Origin: Paenibacillus amylolyticus
Lineage (GTDB): Bacteria; Bacillota; Bacilli; Paenibacillales; Paenibacillaceae
Direction of reading: 5' to 3'
Assembly: GCF_029689945.1 (NCBI RefSeq)
Contig: NZ_CP121451.1
Span: forward strand, 5,084,001 to 5,148,000
DNA: 64,000 bases
The notes beneath the pieces were generated by a model. That model searched no databases and was not told the DNA's origin. It saw only the letters and a list, made by a program, of their open reading frames with translations. The translations under genes were made by a program, and so were the position numbers. Every line of letters begins with the position of its first letter. Position 1 is the stretch's first letter. This document shows positions 18,479 to 31,980 of the stretch, piece after piece.

Positions 18479-18728
18479 GAGCTAAAGAATATTAACACTG
18501 CACACTCCGATGACAGAACAACCTTCCGATCACTGTTATCCCCAGATTTTTTTATTCCTTTTATAAAGGGTAAATCCGGGGATAGCATATGCTTCCGATG
18601 TAGCTTTCTTGCAGAAAGCTTGCAGGCGAAGTGTATGCTTTCGAAGCAGCTTTTCTTTCAGAAAGCTTTTAGCTCCGCTTCTTCAGGTCCTTTCTGTCCT
18701 CTCCGTTTTGTGTAAATGTTTAGTTCAA
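18479..18728 (+). repeat. MITE-like dispersed repeat, copy 2 (complete)
   Basis: The left end (GCTAAAGAATATTAACAC) and right end GTGTAAATGTTTAGTTCAA (18710-18728) are inverted copies of each other with few mismatches. Inside are CTCCGATGACAGAACAACC, the core TGTTATCCCCAGATTTTTT paired with AAATCCGGGGATAGCA, and two GCTTTC-CAGAAAGC small palindromes. This is the best-preserved copy (about 250 bp). It occupies most of the 18372-18864 gene-free stretch, which holds no other gene. Confidence 0.8.
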
Positions 18729-18815
18729 TTTATATAGGAACCTGTATTTCTAAGATGAGATTCTTCCATTTTATATACAGTTTACCATGATAACCATGGA
18801 AATAACGATCATATC

Positions 18816-18846
18816 ACAAAAAGGAGCTGCACAACTCGCAGCCCCT
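18816..18846 (-). terminator. Rho-independent terminator of the trehalose operon
   Basis: On the minus strand GGGGCTGC and GCAGCTCC (one G-T pair) close a short loop and are followed by TTTTT. It begins 19 bp after the stop codon of treP. Confidence 0.82.
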
Positions 18847-18864
18847 TCATGTTGTTGTATTCGG

Positions 18865-20882
18865 TTAACCATTCAGATGAACCTTCAGCACACCATTCTG
18901 ATTAGATGTAACATCACCTGTCGTGACTTCCACCCGTTCAACCATATCCTGACCATCCGGAATGATAATCGGTGTAATCAGCGGGTATCCCGCATCTTCA
19001 ATGACTTTACGATCAAACTCCAACAACTTTTGTCCAGCCTTTACGTGCTCGCCAGCTTCGACATGCATGTTGAAACCTTCACCCTTAAGGGATACCGTAT
19101 TAATCCCAACATGGATCAGAACTTGCAGTCCGCTCGCGTGTTCGAGAATCACCGCATGTTTACTTTTGATTACATGGGCTACCTGAGCGTCAAACGGGGC
19201 AACAACCAGGTTGCCGGAAGGCTCAATGGCTACACCCTCACCCATTTGTTTCTCCGCAAAAGCAGGATCAGGAACTTGCTCCAGTGACACGGCTTGGCCT
19301 GTTAAGGGCGCCATAATTTCAAGCGTATTCACGGCTTCGTCCCCTACTTGAGCTGCACTACGTGTGCGCTGGTTTGGATCTGTTTTTGCCGTCGAAGAGG
19401 TAACACCCGAAGCAGATTGCGATGTAGCCACTGCGGGCTCAGCAACTGTTCCGTTGCTTGCACTACGATCTTCTTTTCTCAGTTTGGCTCTGCCAAACAG
19501 GACGGTCAGTACAAATGGTACAACCAATACGATCGCCATACCGATGAAGAATACGCCCCATTTGTTAGGGAAAATCGACAGGAATCCTGGAACGCCACCT
19601 ACACCGATGGAGGTTGCCTGAACATTATTGATTGTCAGCAGCACACCACCAATGGCGGAACCGACCATACCAAAGATAAACGGATAACGGTAACGGATAT
19701 TCACTCCGAAGATCGCCGGCTCGGTTACTCCGAGGAAAGCCGATACGGAAGATGTTGCCGCAAGTCCTCTCATTTTCTTCTCACGCAGAACAAGCATCAT
19801 CGCAAGGGCCGCTGAACCTTGTGCGATATTGGACAATGCCAGCATCGGCCACAGGAACGTACCGCCCTGACTACCAATGAGCTGCACATCCACCGCGAGG
19901 AATGTGTGATGCATACCGGTGATAACGAGCAGAGCATATAGACCACCGTAGATCAGACCGCCCAGCGCCGCGTATGAGTCGTATACATAGATCAAGCCAG
20001 ATGTAATTGCATTTGCAATAGCAAAGGTAACTGGTCCAATAATCGTAAATGCCAGAAAGCCGGTAACCAGCAACGTGACTGGTGCAACGACCAGCAGTTT
20101 AATGGAATCATGTACTCTTTTGTTCAGGAAAATTTCCATCTTTGCGAGCAGATAAGCGGATACCAGTACCGGCAGAACCTGCCCTTGGTAACCGATCTTC
20201 TCAATCTCCCAACCGAACAGATTCCATGTTGGCACTGTACCATTATTTACGGCATCAGCGTAACCATATGCACTCAGCAGATCGGGATGTACCAAAATGA
20301 GACCAAGCACGATCCCGAGCAGCGGACTGCCGCCGAACCGTTTTACAGCTGCCCAACCAATCAGAGCCGGCAGGAACGTAAAGGCTGTACTCGCAATCGT
20401 ATTAATAATGGACGCAAGATCCTTCCAGGCTGGATAGACATCCACCAGTGATTTTCCATCAAAGAAAATGCCTGGACCTGTCAGAATGTTGTTAATTCCG
20501 AGCAAAAGACCTGCCGTAATGATCGCAGGCAAGATCGGAATGAAAATATCCGAGAGGGTTTTGATCGCTCGTTGAATTGGATTTTGCTTTTTACCAGCGA
20601 CCGCCTTCACATCATCCTTGGAAGAACGTTCTCCCCGGTAATCTGAATCATCTCATCATAGACCTTATCCACCAGACCTGGCCCGATAACGACCTGAAAT
20701 TGACCCTGGGAAGAGAATTGTCCTTTGACCAGATCATTCTGATCCAATCTTTCGGTATCCACTTTACTCTCATCATACAAGGCAAACCGGAGTCGTGTAA
20801 CACAGTGTGTTGCGGCTTCAATATTCTCTTTGCCACCGACTGCCCGGACGATCTCCTCAACCTGTTTTTTATCAATTGCCAT
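18865..20882 (-). CDS. treP: Trehalose-specific PTS transporter, EIIB-EIIC-EIIA fusion, frameshifted
   Basis: The first 91 residues (20607-20882) are an EIIB domain with the phosphorylated Cys in AATHCVTRLRFAL. The frame then ends early near 20622; one added base in GTTCTTCC joins it to SKDDVKAVAGKKQNPIQ, the start of the EIIC domain (10 helices, LPAIITAGLLLGINN; GVTEPAIFGVNIRYRYP is the substrate-loop signature). A Ser/Thr/Ala-rich linker (about 60 residues) leads to a C-terminal EIIA-Glc-like domain with the active His in VLIHVGINTVSLKGEGF. The enzyme imports trehalose as trehalose-6-phosphate. B. subtilis TreP lacks the EIIA part, so this fused form is self-sufficient. It begins 28 bp after treC and shares its operon and terminator. 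Confidence 0.88.
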
Positions 20883-20910
20883 AGTGTCACTTCCTATTTA
20901 TAAAATGTGA

Positions 20911-22679
<1,769 letters not shown>

Positions 22680-22689
22680 CTACATATCT

Positions 22690-22719
22690 ATATTACATAA
22701 GTAAACATGTATATACAAG
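22690..22719 (-). promoter_or_regulatory. Promoter and TreR-like operator of the treC-treP operon
   Basis: On the minus strand TTGTAT (22718-22713), 17 bases and TAATAT (22695-22690) form a promoter. The -35 lies in CTTGTATATACATG (22706-22719), a near palindrome resembling the TTGTATATACAA operator bound by the GntR-type repressor TreR. No treR gene is in the window. The rest of the 22632-22952 gap holds only this promoter and the hairpin at 22844-22884. Confidence 0.6.
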
Positions 22720-22843
22720 TTGAAACTATAAACTGATTATTCTCCGCCTCTTCTACACATTCCCCATAAATCTTTCCTGTGTAACATTTATTTTGGAGCC
22801 TGCGTTCGTGAACGCCATGATATCTGTATTGGCACAACAAGAA

Positions 22844-22884
22844 ACCGTCTGTTCTTCCCACAATGGATGTGGGCAACAGACGGT
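22844..22884 (-). terminator. Hairpin terminator after the dicarboxylate symporter gene
   Basis: Outer arms ACCGTCTGTT (22844-22853) and AACAGACGGT (22875-22884) with an inner CCCACA/TGTGGG stem. On the minus strand it is followed by TTTCTTGTT. It lies about 70 bp after the stop at 22953. Confidence 0.72.
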
Positions 22885-22952
22885 CTGGTATGGTTATCTC
22901 TAAAGTTTATATTTCATTGTTGGTGTATTTGCTTGTTGCGAGGCACATGCCC

Positions 22953-24308
22953 TTATGACATCTCCGGTGAAACAGAACCTTTCCCTTGCTTTTCCTGTAA
23001 GTTTAACTTCAATAGGGATCGTGCAGCCTGTTCTTCCTTTTCCAGTTCAGCAGCACTAATCTCCCCAGAGAGTACGGCACGCATTCGCTTTTGATCCAGC
23101 AGGCCTTCCCATTTTGCGACCACGAATGCCGCAACACAGTTGCCCATCAGGTTTGTGAAAACACGCATGGTATCCATAAAACGATCTGCACCAAGCAGCA
23201 GAGCAACCGCTGCTACCGGAAAAGCATTGACGGCAACTGCCGTCGCGGACAGGGCCAGGAATGCAGAGCCAGGCACGCCTGCCATGCCTTTGGAACTTAA
23301 CATCAACACCAGCAAAATCGTAATCTGCTGCATAAACGTCAGTTCAATTCCTACGGCCTGAGCCACAAAGACTGTTGCCAACGATAAATAGATCGAAGCG
23401 CCATCCAGATTGAATGAATACCCCGTCGGCACCACAAGCCCCACAACTGCACGATCACATCCTGCCTTGGTTAGTTTGTCCATCATGCGTGGCATCACCA
23501 CTTCCGATGATCCGGTCCCAATCGCCAGCATCACTTCAGAACGGGTATACTTCACAAATTGCAGGAAGTTCAGTCCGGTAATCCACCAGGCAGCGAGTGC
23601 CAACATGATGAGAAACAGCAGCGCTGCGCCGTAACAGGCCAGAATCAGCAGACCAAAGGACGACAATGTGGAAGCCCCATACGCACCTACTGTGTAGGCC
23701 ATGGCTCCAAATGCACCGATCGGCGCAAGTTTCATGATATAACCGATGATGCGGAACACAATACCAAGCAAGTTCTCAATCAGCGTCAAAACATTCTCTT
23801 TCGCCTTACTTTCCGTTGCTGCCAGCGCAACCCCGAACAGGCATGCCACGAGCAATACTTGCAGAAGTGCATTCTGTGCAAAGGCATCGACAACACTTGT
23901 CGGAATAATATTCATGATAAAGTCTACCGTATGCGGTAACTCGGAACCATTCGTTTTCGCTTCAATGCCACTTGCATCTATGGTTGAAGGGTCCACGTTC
24001 ATTCCGGCACCTGGGCGAAGCAGATTGGCTGTTCCCAGTCCAAGTACCAGCGCCACTGTAGTTGCAATTTCGAACCACACGATGGCTTTCAATCCAATGC
24101 GACCTACCGACTTCAGATCCCCGATCTTGGCAATGCCTGTCACAATCACCATGAAAATCAGTGGTGCGATGATCATCTTAATCAATTTGATGAAACCTGT
24201 TCCGAGCGGTTGCAGCAAGCTGCCCAGATCCGGCCACAGGATGCCTACGCAAATCCCGATGACTACCGCTACAATAATTTGAAAAAATAATGATTTCACA
24301 AATGACAT
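22953..24308 (-). CDS. Dicarboxylate/amino acid:cation symporter (DctA/GltP family)
   Basis: 451 residues with GGGGGAG before the ATG. The DAACS signature is clear: the serine-rich hairpin region AIGTGSSEVVMPRMM, the binding-helix motif PTGYSFNLDGASIYLS and the second hairpin SSKGMAGVPGSAFLAL, in the order known from DctA and GltPh structures. YSFNLDG and the Pro/Gly pattern favour C4-dicarboxylate (succinate, fumarate, malate) over glutamate. A charged C-terminal tail of about 45 residues is cytoplasmic. Monocistronic, with its own hairpin downstream. Confidence 0.9.
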   Translation of the reverse strand: MSFVKSLFFQIIVAVVIGICVGILWPDLGSLLQPLGTGFIKLIKMIIAPLIFMVIVTGIAKIGDLKSVGRIGLKAIVWFEIATTVALVLGLGTANLLRPGAGMNVDPSTIDASGIEAKTNGSELPHTVDFIMNIIPTSVVDAFAQNALLQVLLVACLFGVALAATESKAKENVLTLIENLLGIVFRIIGYIMKLAPIGAFGAMAYTVGAYGASTLSSFGLLILACYGAALLFLIMLALAAWWITGLNFLQFVKYTRSEVMLAIGTGSSEVVMPRMMDKLTKAGCDRAVVGLVVPTGYSFNLDGASIYLSLATVFVAQAVGIELTFMQQITILLVLMLSSKGMAGVPGSAFLALSATAVAVNAFPVAAVALLLGADRFMDTMRVFTNLMGNCVAAFVVAKWEGLLDQKRMRAVLSGEISAAELEKEEQAARSLLKLNLQEKQGKGSVSPEMS

Positions 24309-24458
24309 AAACGCTCCCCCTGTTTGCGGTCAATTCGGATTTCCGTTTGGTTTCCGTGTAACTTTTTATATCATTCCAGACGAGCGTTCAACAATGGAAT
24401 TTCGATGTTTTTGTCATTTGTACCAACTCTAACAGTGAAAATTGAACCTGAAACCGAA

Positions 24459-24503
24459 AAAGACGAATATCGCGTCAGTTATCTTGACGTGATATTCGTC
24501 TTT
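24459..24503 (-). terminator. Strong terminator after the UPF0173 hydrolase gene
   Basis: Nineteen-base arms AAAGACGAATATCGCGTCA (24459-24477) and TGACGTGATATTCGTCTTT (24485-24503), one mismatch pair, enclose a 7-base loop. It lies about 40 bp after the stop at 24546. Confidence 0.82.
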
Positions 24504-24545
24504 ATCCATAAATCCATTTATTATTGAACAGGGGTTAAATGTGGT

Positions 24546-25238
24546 TTACAGGGTAATGGAATCTCCCGGAGCCAGCACACGACCTTCCAGCCCTTTGGCA
24601 GCCAGTTGTTGCACGAAGTGTTCCGCATCCTGACGAATCACCGGGAATGTATCATAATGGACTGGAATCGTCAGTTTGGCATTGAACCATTCGGCCGCTT
24701 GCAGCGCATCCTCAGGTCCCATGGTGAAATGTCCACCGATCGGCAAGAAAGCTACGTCAATATCATGGCGATCCCCAATCATTTTCATATCCCCGAAAAG
24801 ACTCGTGTCTCCGGCATGCAAAATCGTTTTACCACCAATTGTAATGATATATCCAGCTGGCACACCTGCATACATAATCCGCTGTTCTTCTTCCAGCACA
24901 ATCCCGGAAGTATGGAATGCCTGAATCATTTTGGCTTGAGCAAAGCCAAGATCCACTGTTCCGCCCATGTTCATGCCGAGCGTGTCCAGACCTTTCCAGG
25001 ACATATATGTAGCCAACTCCACAATAGCCACAACTTTGGCGTTATTTGCTTTGGCAATAGGCTCAGCATCGAGGATGTGATCCATATGTGCATGTGTCAG
25101 CAACACAACATCGGTCTTGATATCCTCAGGTTTTGCGATTGCAAGCTCGTTGCCACGCAGGAAAGGATCAATGATCAGAGACTTATCTTCTGTGCCCAGC
25201 TGTACACTGGAGTGACCATGGTACGTAATATTCAACAA
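24546..25238 (-). CDS. UPF0173 metal-dependent hydrolase (YtkL type, metallo-beta-lactamase fold)
   Basis: 230 residues. The TTG at 25238 is taken as start because AGGAGG lies 7 bases upstream and MLNITYHGHSSV is the usual N terminus of this family; the longer frame to 25280 would put the binding site inside the gene. Metal ligands are visible in LLTHAHMDH, in FLPIGGHFTMGPEDA, in LHAGDTSLFGDM and in IPVHYDTFP. The family is a conserved cytoplasmic MBL-fold hydrolase whose natural substrate is unknown. Confidence 0.9.
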   Translation of the reverse strand: MLNITYHGHSSVQLGTEDKSLIIDPFLRGNELAIAKPEDIKTDVVLLTHAHMDHILDAEPIAKANNAKVVAIVELATYMSWKGLDTLGMNMGGTVDLGFAQAKMIQAFHTSGIVLEEEQRIMYAGVPAGYIITIGGKTILHAGDTSLFGDMKMIGDRHDIDVAFLPIGGHFTMGPEDALQAAEWFNAKLTIPVHYDTFPVIRQDAEHFVQQLAAKGLEGRVLAPGDSITL

Positions 25239-25333
25239 CTTGGGTTCCTCCTGACATATGTTTTGATTATTTGAAACCACTATTGATTATAAATCATAGT
25301 TCTTCATCAACGCAAAATTGGATATCTTGCGTC

Positions 25334-27269
<1,936 letters not shown>

Positions 27270-27392
27270 TTTATATATAATCTCTGTTCACTATATTAAG
27301 CCGTTAATATGTTTTATCCGAAATGATTCCCTTGTAAACATGTGAAAGGATTCTTATGCAAAAAGACCCGGTCATGGACCGCGATCTGCGGC

Positions 27393-27851
27393 TCAATTCC
27401 GGGTCCTTCCTGGTGGGAATAAGAATAGCTTAAATCCCACGTAACCGATCCAGGCACCAATGGTGTTCAGAATAACGTCATCCACATCGAACGAACCTAC
27501 ACGGGTAATCAATTGTGTAACCTCAACACCAAGCAAAAGCAAAACAACTGTAGTTGTGAAGGTCAGGAACGCACGACATCTCCGAAACAACCATGGAATC
27601 CAGATCCCCAGCGGAATGAATAATACGATATTGCCAAACAAATTTTTGACCCAGGCACCCGTATGGTACCTCTCCCTCTCCAATAGAAGAGGCCGTATGG
27701 TCTCAAAGGGGATGACATTATATTGATAATACACACCTGGTGTTCGTCCACGGACAAACAATAAATTACCCATAATCAATATGTAAAGCACTGCCATGCA
27801 ACCAACAATTACGAGCATAAACTTGGAGTGGAGCCAAGACTTTTCGTTCAT
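27393..27851 (-). CDS. VanZ-family membrane protein
   Basis: 152 residues, four predicted membrane helices, with GGAGG 9 bases before the ATG. The VanZ core is present: NVIPFETIRPLL, then NLFGNIVLFIPLGIWIPWL, and SFDVDDVILNTIGAWIGY near the C terminus. VanZ proteins confer low-level teicoplanin resistance in enterococci; chromosomal relatives in Bacillales are of unknown role. It stands alone between the glg operon and the glucosidase gene. Confidence 0.88.
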   Translation of the reverse strand: MNEKSWLHSKFMLVIVGCMAVLYILIMGNLLFVRGRTPGVYYQYNVIPFETIRPLLLERERYHTGAWVKNLFGNIVLFIPLGIWIPWLFRRCRAFLTFTTTVVLLLLGVEVTQLITRVGSFDVDDVILNTIGAWIGYVGFKLFLFPPGRTRN

Positions 27852-28003
27852 TCCTTCTATCCTCCGACCTTGTTATTCGCGAAGCGGTAGGTCTATTTTA
27901 ACGGGATATAGATCTTCATGTCCAATTGTTCAGGGGTTGATTTCCAAACATCCGTCACTTCAAAGTCTGGCCCTTCCCTCCGTTCATCGTTCGATGTTAA
28001 GCC

Positions 28004-28085
28004 AAAATCCCCTTGTTCTACAAGGAGATGCTCTCTACTCTGATTGATTAACCAGTAGAGATCACTCTTGTGAACAAGGGGATTT
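28004..28085 (-). terminator. Long inverted repeat, terminator of the glycogen operon
   Basis: Arms AAATCCCCTTGTTC (28005-28018) and GAACAAGGGGATTT (28072-28085) match perfectly; a smaller CTCTCTACT/AGTAGAGA pair lies inside. On the minus strand T follows the outer arm. It is 19 bp after the stop of glgP. Confidence 0.75.
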
Positions 28086-28103
28086 ATTTCTCAAAATCTA
28101 TGC

Positions 28104-30536
28104 TCAACCTTTCCAGTTCCCGGACACGGGATGAATGCCCCAGATATCTGTAGCATACTCACTAATGGTACGGTCACTGGAGAATATGCCGGAATGCGCC
28201 GTATTCAAGATCGCTTTTTGAGTCCAGTCCGGAATATCCCGATACGCCTGGTCAATGGCAGCATGCGCGTCTGCATAAGCAGCGAAATCACGCAATACAA
28301 AGTATTCGTCACCATGAGCCAACAACGAGTCGTAAATATCCCAGAACTCCCCGTCACGATAACAGAATGCACCTGGATGCACCAATTGCTCCACGACCTC
28401 GCGAATACGTTCATCATGCTGCACAATCTCATTTGGACGATAGCTGCCGGAACGATAATACTCAAGCACTTCGTCTGCGCGCAGACCATAGATGAACATA
28501 TTCTCTTCTCCGACCTGCTCTGCCATCTCCACATTGGCTCCATCCATCGTACCAATCGTCAAAGCACCGTTCATCATAAACTTCATGTTTCCCGTACCGG
28601 AAGCTTCCTTACCTGCTGTTGAGATCTGCTCACTAACATCCGCAGCAGGAATGATCTTCTCTGCAAGAGAGACAGAATAGTTCTCGAGGAAAAATACCTT
28701 CAGGCGATCATTCACAGCCGCATCTCGATTCACCGTGTCAGACACGGTGTTGATCAGCTTGATAATTTTCTTGGCAAAATAATAACTCGGCGCTGCCTTG
28801 GCACCAAAGATAAACGTACGTGGCACCATATCAAACGAAGCGTCATTCTTAAGCCGGTTATACAGATGCATCACATGCAGAATGTTCAACAGTTGCCGTT
28901 TGTACCCATGCAACCTCTTTACCTGTACATCAAAGATGGAATCCGGATTTACTGTTGTACCCGTATGATCCAGAATGTATGCAGCAAGCCGCTCTTTGTT
29001 ATCCCGCTTAATGGAATGGAACTGCTCCTGGAAAGATGTATTATCCGCAAAACCTGCCAGTTGGTCCAGCTTGCCCGGCTCTGTTATCCATTCGTTCCCG
29101 ATCGTATCTGTAATCAGATCCGACAGTTTCGGATTGGCATGCATCAACCAGCGACGATGGGTAATACCATTGGTTTTGTTATTGAAACGCTCTGGATACA
29201 GTGCATAGAACGGCGCCATCTCGCGCTCTTTCAAAATCTCGGTATGCAGTGCGGCAACACCATTCACGCTATGACTGCCTACAATAGCCAGATGTGCCAT
29301 CCGTACCTGATCGTTTGCAATGATCGCCAGATGCCCTATACGGTCCTGATCTCCCGGATACCGGTCCAGCAGCATGCCACAGAAGCGTTTGTTGATCTCT
29401 TCAATAATCATGTAAATCCGCGGCAGCAGTTTGCTGATCATGGCTACAGGCCATTTTTCAAGCGCCTCACTCAGCGTTGTATGATTGGTATACGATACAG
29501 TACGCGTTGTGATATCCCATGCTTCATCCCAGCCATAACCCTTCACATCAATCAGGATGCGCATCAGTTCTGGAATCACCAAGGTTGGATGCGTGTCGTT
29601 AATGTGGAAGGCCACTTTATCCGGCAAACGATCATACGACAGCTCCAGCTTGTTGAATGTACGCAACGCACTCTGTACGCCTGCCGAACACATGAAATAT
29701 TGCTGCTTCAATCGCAACAGCTTTCCTTCGTACTGGGAATCATCGGGATACAGGAATTCCGAGATCGATTCCACCGAACGGCTATAATCCAGATAACCGT
29801 AGTAGTTCGAAGGGGTATCGAGTGAAGTCTCGCGCTTCGGCTCGGCACTCCATAGACGTAATGTGTTCACATGCGTTTGACCATAACCGATGACAGGCAC
29901 GTCATAGGGGATCGCAACAACCGATTCGGCATCTTTGGTAACAAACTGATAATGTCCATCCTGCTCATGAGCTTCAACCCGGCCCCAGAACTGGACTTCC
30001 ACCTTTTTGTCTGGACGGCGCACTTCCCATTCGTTGCCTTTATCCAGCCAATTGTCAGGTAACTCGACCTGATTGCCATTGATAATTTTTTGTTCAAACA
30101 AACCGTACTTGTAGCGAATGCCGCAGCCATGTCCTGCATAGCCGAGGGAAGCGAGTGAATCCAGGAAACAGGCAGCGAGTCGTCCCAGACCTCCGTTACC
30201 CAATCCCGCATCTGCCTCTTGCTCTTCTACCTCTTCCAAGGAGAAGCCCAGCTCAGCGAGACTGTCACGGACCAATTCCAATTCATTCACATTCAGCAGA
30301 TTGTTGCCGAGCAGACGTCCAATCAGGAATTCCAGCGAGAAGTAATACACCTGTTTATCCTGGCGCTGCTTAAACCCCTGATTCGACGCTGCCCAATCCT
30401 GGCCTGCATATTCACGGATCATGCTTCCCAGTACGTGGTAGACGTCTTCCTGCGTTGCTTCTTCAATCGGTTTGCCCAATTTGCTGACCAGATTCCGTGT
30501 AAAGATACTCTTGAACGTTTCCTTGTTGTCAAACAA
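28104..30536 (-). CDS. glgP: Glycogen/maltodextrin phosphorylase
   Basis: 810 residues. The TTG at 30536 follows GGGAGG with 9 bases spacing. The GT35 pyridoxal-phosphate signature EASGTGNMKFMMNGALTI is intact (the Lys holds PLP), as are DAGLGNGGLGRLAACFLDS and HINDTHPTLVIPELMRIL. The enzyme releases glucose-1-phosphate from the non-reducing ends of alpha-1,4-glucan. It follows glgD by 314 bp in the same direction; this gap contains a repeat relative, so cotranscription with glgC-glgD is plausible but not certain. Synthesis genes glgA and glgB are not in the window. Confidence 0.94.
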   Translation of the reverse strand: MFDNKETFKSIFTRNLVSKLGKPIEEATQEDVYHVLGSMIREYAGQDWAASNQGFKQRQDKQVYYFSLEFLIGRLLGNNLLNVNELELVRDSLAELGFSLEEVEEQEADAGLGNGGLGRLAACFLDSLASLGYAGHGCGIRYKYGLFEQKIINGNQVELPDNWLDKGNEWEVRRPDKKVEVQFWGRVEAHEQDGHYQFVTKDAESVVAIPYDVPVIGYGQTHVNTLRLWSAEPKRETSLDTPSNYYGYLDYSRSVESISEFLYPDDSQYEGKLLRLKQQYFMCSAGVQSALRTFNKLELSYDRLPDKVAFHINDTHPTLVIPELMRILIDVKGYGWDEAWDITTRTVSYTNHTTLSEALEKWPVAMISKLLPRIYMIIEEINKRFCGMLLDRYPGDQDRIGHLAIIANDQVRMAHLAIVGSHSVNGVAALHTEILKEREMAPFYALYPERFNNKTNGITHRRWLMHANPKLSDLITDTIGNEWITEPGKLDQLAGFADNTSFQEQFHSIKRDNKERLAAYILDHTGTTVNPDSIFDVQVKRLHGYKRQLLNILHVMHLYNRLKNDASFDMVPRTFIFGAKAAPSYYFAKKIIKLINTVSDTVNRDAAVNDRLKVFFLENYSVSLAEKIIPAADVSEQISTAGKEASGTGNMKFMMNGALTIGTMDGANVEMAEQVGEENMFIYGLRADEVLEYYRSGSYRPNEIVQHDERIREVVEQLVHPGAFCYRDGEFWDIYDSLLAHGDEYFVLRDFAAYADAHAAIDQAYRDIPDWTQKAILNTAHSGIFSSDRTISEYATDIWGIHPVSGNWKG

Positions 30537-30557
30537 AAGTAGGTTCCTCCCGGGGAA

Positions 30558-30804
30558 ATCCTGCAGGATGATGGCGGTTCATACACTCAACAATTTGGTT
30601 TGAACATGCGCACGTTACGGTTACGAATCGTTCTTTTGATCGCTGTTATCCCTGTATTTTTTTGAATTTATTATTTAGATGTGAAAATACAGGGATAAAG
30701 GCGACCGCTACGCTTCTTCAGAATCGATTTCGTCCCCTTCACTTACTGCTACGCTCTTTACCAAACAACTTTCGTCTACGAACCTTAAATCCATCCTGCA
30801 GGAT
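30558..30804. repeat. Diverged relative of the MITE-like repeat between glgD and glgP
   Basis: The core GATCGCTGTTATCCCTGTAT with its complement AAAATACAGGGATA (near 30640-30697) and the tail CGCTACGCTTCTTCAGAA resemble copies 1-3, but the terminal repeats are not recognisable. Instead the 12-bp palindrome ATCCTGCAGGAT stands at both ends (30558-30569 and 30793-30804). The second copy with its following T-run could act as a hairpin. No gene is seen in the 30537-30850 gap. Confidence 0.45.
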
Positions 30805-30850
30805 TTTTATTTTATATATATTTATAGAAGATATCGGTTGCGTGCGGGCT

Positions 30851-31954
30851 TTAGATAATAGTGCTTTTCGCTAAAATGTATGGATTCGACGGGGCACCGA
30901 TCAGGGTCTGTCCTCCGGTCAGCTTCACGTCTTTATCCAGAATGACGTTCTCAAGTACTGTCCCCTCACCAATATAGCATTTCTGCATGATGATGGAACC
31001 CTTGATTTTGGCACCTTTAGCCACCTGTACACCCCGGAATAAAATGCTGTCTTCCACCTCTCCAGCTACAATGCAGCCATTGGCCAGAAGTGAATGTTTA
31101 ACATCGGCGGTATCCAAATATTTGGCAGGGGCTTCATATTTAATTTTCGTCTGGATTGGATCTTCCTTGAACAGTTGTTCATATTGCCCTGTGTTGAGCA
31201 GTTCCATGCTGTTGCGATAATAACTGTCAATCGAATTGATAACTGCGTGATAGCCATCATATGCATATGCAGCGATATTCAATCCATCCGGATTTTTTTG
31301 AATGACATCCCGGAAGAAATGGCTCTCGCCATGATCGATACAGCGCTGCACTTGGCGCAGGAACAATTCCTTTTCCATAATGAAAATTTCTGTATATATA
31401 TTCGGGTGGTTGGCGCTTTGGTGAATGTCCACCACGTTACCGTCTCCGTCATGGTCAACTTTGACACAGGCGTCATGCTCAGGCAGGAGCTGATCCACTT
31501 TTTTGCAGACCAGTGTAACATCCGCTCCTTTGCTGATGTGATACCTGTAGACATCCTGGAGGTCTGCTTTGGTCACATGGCGACTGCCTGCATGCACGAC
31601 GTATTGACCCGATCCTCTATGGAAAAAGTCCAAATTGTTATGAAAATGCTGCAAGTCCCCCTGTGATGTATCTGTTGGATCGTTCCAGTCTGGTGGCAAA
31701 ATAAACATACCCCCATGCTTGCGATCCAGATCCCACGGCTTACCGTCCCCGAGATGGTCCATTAGAGAGCGATACTTGCGACGGACAAACACACCTATAC
31801 TCTCAATTCCGGCATTCATCATATTGGATAGAACAAAATCAATCAGACGGTAACGCCCGGCATAAGGCACCGCGGCTCCGCAGCGAAAGTACGTCAATTC
31901 CTTCAATTCTTCAAGTTCGTGGTCAAGGTTAATAACTCCGATCAATGGTTTCAT
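30851..31954 (-). CDS. glgD: Glucose-1-phosphate adenylyltransferase, GlgD subunit
   Basis: 367 residues from the ATG at 31954 (MKPLIGVINL), with AAAGGAC about 10 bases upstream. It is a nucleotidyltransferase-fold protein with a C-terminal left-handed beta-helix (VEDSILFRGVQVAKGAKIK, IGEGTVLENVILD). The catalytic GGxGxRL loop of GlgC is replaced by NLDHELEELKELTYFR, as usual in GlgD, which has regulatory rather than catalytic function in the GlgCD complex. It starts 26 bases after glgC. Confidence 0.92.
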   Translation of the reverse strand: MKPLIGVINLDHELEELKELTYFRCGAAVPYAGRYRLIDFVLSNMMNAGIESIGVFVRRKYRSLMDHLGDGKPWDLDRKHGGMFILPPDWNDPTDTSQGDLQHFHNNLDFFHRGSGQYVVHAGSRHVTKADLQDVYRYHISKGADVTLVCKKVDQLLPEHDACVKVDHDGDGNVVDIHQSANHPNIYTEIFIMEKELFLRQVQRCIDHGESHFFRDVIQKNPDGLNIAAYAYDGYHAVINSIDSYYRNSMELLNTGQYEQLFKEDPIQTKIKYEAPAKYLDTADVKHSLLANGCIVAGEVEDSILFRGVQVAKGAKIKGSIIMQKCYIGEGTVLENVILDKDVKLTGGQTLIGAPSNPYILAKSTII

Positions 31955-31980
31955 CGCATGCACCGTCCTTTTGGCTTCAA

